The translations under genes and the position numbers were made by a program. Positions 62,417-64,000 of a stretch of 64,000 bases of DNA are shown here, one piece after another (within the stretch, counting starts at the first letter, position 1; every line of letters starts with the position of its first letter). This stretch comes from Clostridium sp. UBA699 (GTDB lineage Bacteria; Bacillota; Clostridia; Clostridiales; Clostridiaceae), in assembly GCA_002298915.1 (NCBI GenBank), contig DBML01000025.1:1-64000 (forward strand), read 5' to 3'. The notes under the pieces are model-generated. The model worked only from the letters and a program-made list of their open reading frames with translations. It was not told the origin of the DNA and searched no databases.

Positions 62417-62470
62417 ATTTTGTGAAAGCCTTCTTTTTTGCAGATACAGGAAACTGTTCATTCAGACGTC

Positions 62471-62511
62471 TGATATTTTTGAAAACATTTTCACAGGTGG
62501 TAAAAATATCA
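62471..62511. other. 10-bp perfect inverted repeat in the Rnf upstream region
   Basis: TGATATTTTT (62471-62480) and AAAAATATCA (62502-62511) are perfect arms with 21 bases between them. It may be an operator or leader hairpin; it lies upstream of the GC-rich leader element for minus-strand transcription. Confidence 0.45.
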
Positions 62512-62614
62512 ATTTGATACAGCCTTCCTCAAGGCTTAGATTGATAATTCGTTAACAATTTGTATTATAACCATCACGATTGAGTTGTATCATTTTTTCC
62601 TATGAATCTGTACT

Positions 62615-62646
62615 AAAAAAAGGATGTAAAACTATACATCCTTTTT
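62615..62646. terminator. Intrinsic terminator of the ttcA-like gene
   Basis: AAAAAGGATGT (ending 62627) pairs with ACATCCTTTTT (62636-62646) around an 8-base loop, A-rich on one side and T-rich on the other. It lies just beyond the stop at 62650 and can act on both strands. Confidence 0.9.
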
Positions 62647-62649
62647 CGC

Positions 62650-63543
62650 CTAATCCAGCTCTATCTCCTCTTCCTCCCCGGCGTCGCCGTAGAAGTCCAG
62701 GTATGAGTATTTTTTTCCGCCCTTCTCCCAGCCCAGTATGGAGTCCATGTTCACGTTCACGGCCGCGTTGAAGATGGACTTGTCCACGTCCTTGAAGTCC
62801 TTCTTTATGTTCTTTATCATGTCCTTTATCTCGTACCTCTTGTTGCCTATCTTCTCGGCAGCAACCATGCAGGCGCAGTTGAGCGGCCAGATCCCGCTGT
62901 TCTGGATCCACCTCTCGATGTTGGTCTCCTCGATGTAGTACATCGGCCTTATCAGCTCGATCCCCTCGAAGTTCGTGGACCTCAGCTTCGGCAGCATGGT
63001 CTTGAAGTTGCCCGAGTAGAGCACGTTAAGGAGAGTCGTCTCTATGACGTCGTTGAAGTGGTGCCCCAGTGCGAGCTTGTTGCAGCCCAGCGCCTTCGCC
63101 CTCTTGTAAAGGGAGCCCCTCCTCATCCTGGCGCACATGTAGCACGGGTAGTCCTTGGCTATCCTGTCAACAACCTCGAATATCCCCGACTCGAAAAGGT
63201 CTATGGGTATGTCAAGGTATTTGCAGTTGTCTATCAGCAGCTCCTTGATGTTCTCGTGATAGCCAGGGTCCATGGCTATGAACTCCAGCTCGAAGTTTAC
63301 CTTCCTGTGCAGCTTGAGCTGCTGGAACAGCTTCGCCATGAGAAGGCTGTCCTTGCCGCCGGAAACGGCGACGGCTATCCTGTCCCCGTCCTCCACGAGC
63401 TTGTAGTCGTTTATCGCCTTGACGAACTTCGCCCAGAGCTTCTTCCTGTATTTCTTTGTTATGCTGTGCTCGATCTCCTCCAGCGGCTTCCTCTCGTTGA
63501 AAGGGACGAGTATCTCGCAGCCTTTTCCTGCTATATCGCTCAT
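62650..63543 (-). CDS. ttcA: TtcA-like tRNA 2-thiolation protein
   Basis: A 297-residue PP-loop ATPase. SGGKDSLLMAKL (about residue 61) is the pyrophosphatase loop. CYMCARMRRG and CACMVA provide the cysteines that hold the [4Fe-4S] cluster in TtcA, and GHHFNDVIETTLLN is also typical. TtcA thiolates C32 of some tRNAs. The C-terminus is acidic (EEEEIELD). AAGAGGTG lies about ten bases before the ATG. It follows the helicase gene by 25 bases and probably shares its transcript. Confidence 0.8.
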   Translation of the reverse strand: MSDIAGKGCEILVPFNERKPLEEIEHSITKKYRKKLWAKFVKAINDYKLVEDGDRIAVAVSGGKDSLLMAKLFQQLKLHRKVNFELEFIAMDPGYHENIKELLIDNCKYLDIPIDLFESGIFEVVDRIAKDYPCYMCARMRRGSLYKRAKALGCNKLALGHHFNDVIETTLLNVLYSGNFKTMLPKLRSTNFEGIELIRPMYYIEETNIERWIQNSGIWPLNCACMVAAEKIGNKRYEIKDMIKNIKKDFKDVDKSIFNAAVNVNMDSILGWEKGGKKYSYLDFYGDAGEEEEIELD

Positions 63544-63568
63544 TCTTTGTTTGCACCTCTTCTTATTA

Positions 63569-64000
63569 TTACTTTTCGGCTTTCTGGACCTTAACGGCCT
63601 TGCCCTTGATGGTCCTCTCCCTGAGGCCCTCTATGACCTTTATGCCCTTCCTGTTCATTATGTCGACGTAGGAATGGCTGTCCTGTATGTCGATTATGCC
63701 GATGTCCTCCACGGTTATCCCCGGTATGCTTGTTATCGCCCCAACTATGTCCCCCGGCCTCAGCTTCTTCTTCTTGCCGGCGCCCAGGTAGATCTTCGTG
63801 ATGTCCTTGGAGAGCTCGGCCCCCTTCACCTTCTTGAGCTTTGGCCTGGACCTCACCCTCTCCAGGAAGGCGTCCTTTGCCCTTGCCACCTCTTCCTGGG
63901 AAGGCTGCTCGGCCTTCTCCAGCTCGAAGCCGACGTACTCCTCCACCTGCCTGAGGAACCTCTCCTCCCCGCGGCTCGCTAAGGTTACGGCGGTGCCTTT
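63569..64000 (-). CDS. DEAD-box RNA helicase, C-terminal part (cut by window end)
   Basis: The last 143 residues or so of a helicase whose start lies outside the window. The frame is open to 64000 (KGTAVTLASRGEERFLRQVEEYVG...), so the GTG near 63946 is an internal Val codon, not a start. GTAVTL-x-x-RGEE is the end of the helicase C domain. Residues before the stop (KIYLGAGKKKKLRPGDIVGAI and following) form the DbpA-type RNA-binding domain. Likely a DbpA/CsdA-type helicase acting on rRNA or mRNA. Confidence 0.88.
   Translation of the reverse strand, partial: KGTAVTLASRGEERFLRQVEEYVGFELEKAEQPSQEEVARAKDAFLERVRSRPKLKKVKGAELSKDITKIYLGAGKKKKLRPGDIVGAITSIPGITVEDIGIIDIQDSHSYVDIMNRKGIKVIEGLRERTIKGKAVKVQKAEK

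Larger units (their letters stand above)
62091..62649. other. Long structured intergenic region upstream of the Rnf operon
   Basis: No ORF in this 559-base gap is credible. It contains a GC-rich foldable segment (62283-62416), a 10-bp inverted repeat with a 21-base loop, short perfect palindromes (CAGACGTCTG at 62464-62473, TATCAATTTGATA at 62507-62519), an AGCCTT/AAGGCT hairpin (62521-62536), a TATAAT on the minus strand near 62563-62568 and the ttcA terminator. Near 62130-62180, TGATACAG and CACAGA each occur twice on the minus strand. Confidence 0.6.

Noticed and set aside
1..64000. CRISPR array, rRNA or tRNA genes, and prophage
   Set aside because: I saw no regularly spaced short repeats, no tRNA or rRNA signature and no phage structural genes or integrase; short tRNAs could still be missed by eye.

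Overview
The window looks like the chromosome of an anaerobic Gram-positive bacterium of the class Clostridia; I cannot name the genus. The reasons are a complete seven-gene Rnf cluster in the clostridial order (rseC-rnfC-D-G-E-A-B), strong AGGAGG-type ribosome binding sites, TTG and GTG starts, a Wzz/PHP-phosphatase/BY-kinase capsule head of Firmicutes type, DivIVA-like proteins, and heavy AGG/ATA codon use in the GC-richer core genes. Base composition is a mosaic: the core genes (about 25.5-64 kb) are GC-rich, while the defence-like block (1.9-10.4 kb) and above all the glycosyltransferase block (16.9-25.3 kb) are AT-rich, as expected for exchanged DNA.

Layout. 0.3-1.4 kb: a lipoprotein made of MORN repeats. 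1.4-10.8 kb: an accessory island with an AAA/DUF4143 ATPase, a Schlafen-type AlbA_2 protein, a two-gene Gabija anti-phage system (gajA-gajB) and a metallo-beta-lactamase-fold protein with a long unknown N-terminal region. The island is bracketed by two related non-coding patches in the same orientation. 10.8-29.4 kb (minus strand): a Wzx/Wzy-type capsule or exopolysaccharide locus, read from the Wzz-type chain regulator, PHP phosphatase and BY-kinase through the priming transferase, five glycosyltransferases, polymerase, flippase, UDP-glucose dehydrogenase and the four dTDP-rhamnose genes to a second polymerase/ligase-like protein. 29.7-40.2 kb: a phosphatase and a GGDEF-EAL protein read from overlapping divergent promoters, a very large secreted repeat protein, a Ser/Thr-rich membrane protein, DUF5317, an HD-GYP phosphodiesterase, a probable 27-residue peptide and an unknown protein. 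Matrix export, c-di-GMP turnover and a secreted repeat protein together suggest a surface/biofilm region.

40.3-49.3 kb: a tight minus-strand series of two MFS transporters, sbcD, sbcC, a YceG-like protein and TelA, which suggests a DNA-damage or chemical-stress unit. 49.3-51.7 kb: an uncharacterised four-gene unit (two DivIVA-like coiled-coil proteins, a two-domain protein that may be PH-like, a small membrane protein). 51.8-55.5 kb: a nitroreductase, an IS1595-like element whose transposase keeps its frame but seems to have lost catalytic acids, a CPA1-type antiporter and twin zinc-ribbon miniproteins. 55.6-62.1 kb: a TatD nuclease and the Rnf operon, preceded by a long leader with a GC-rich, foldable segment that I could not assign to a known RNA class. 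62.6-64 kb: a TtcA-like tRNA thiolase and the C-terminus of a DEAD-box helicase cut by the window end.

Many genes have their own intrinsic terminators, and several promoters can be read directly. The least explained items are the Rnf leader RNA, the island-flanking repeats with the Gabija and Schlafen operators, the DivIVA unit, and the catalytically altered transposase.
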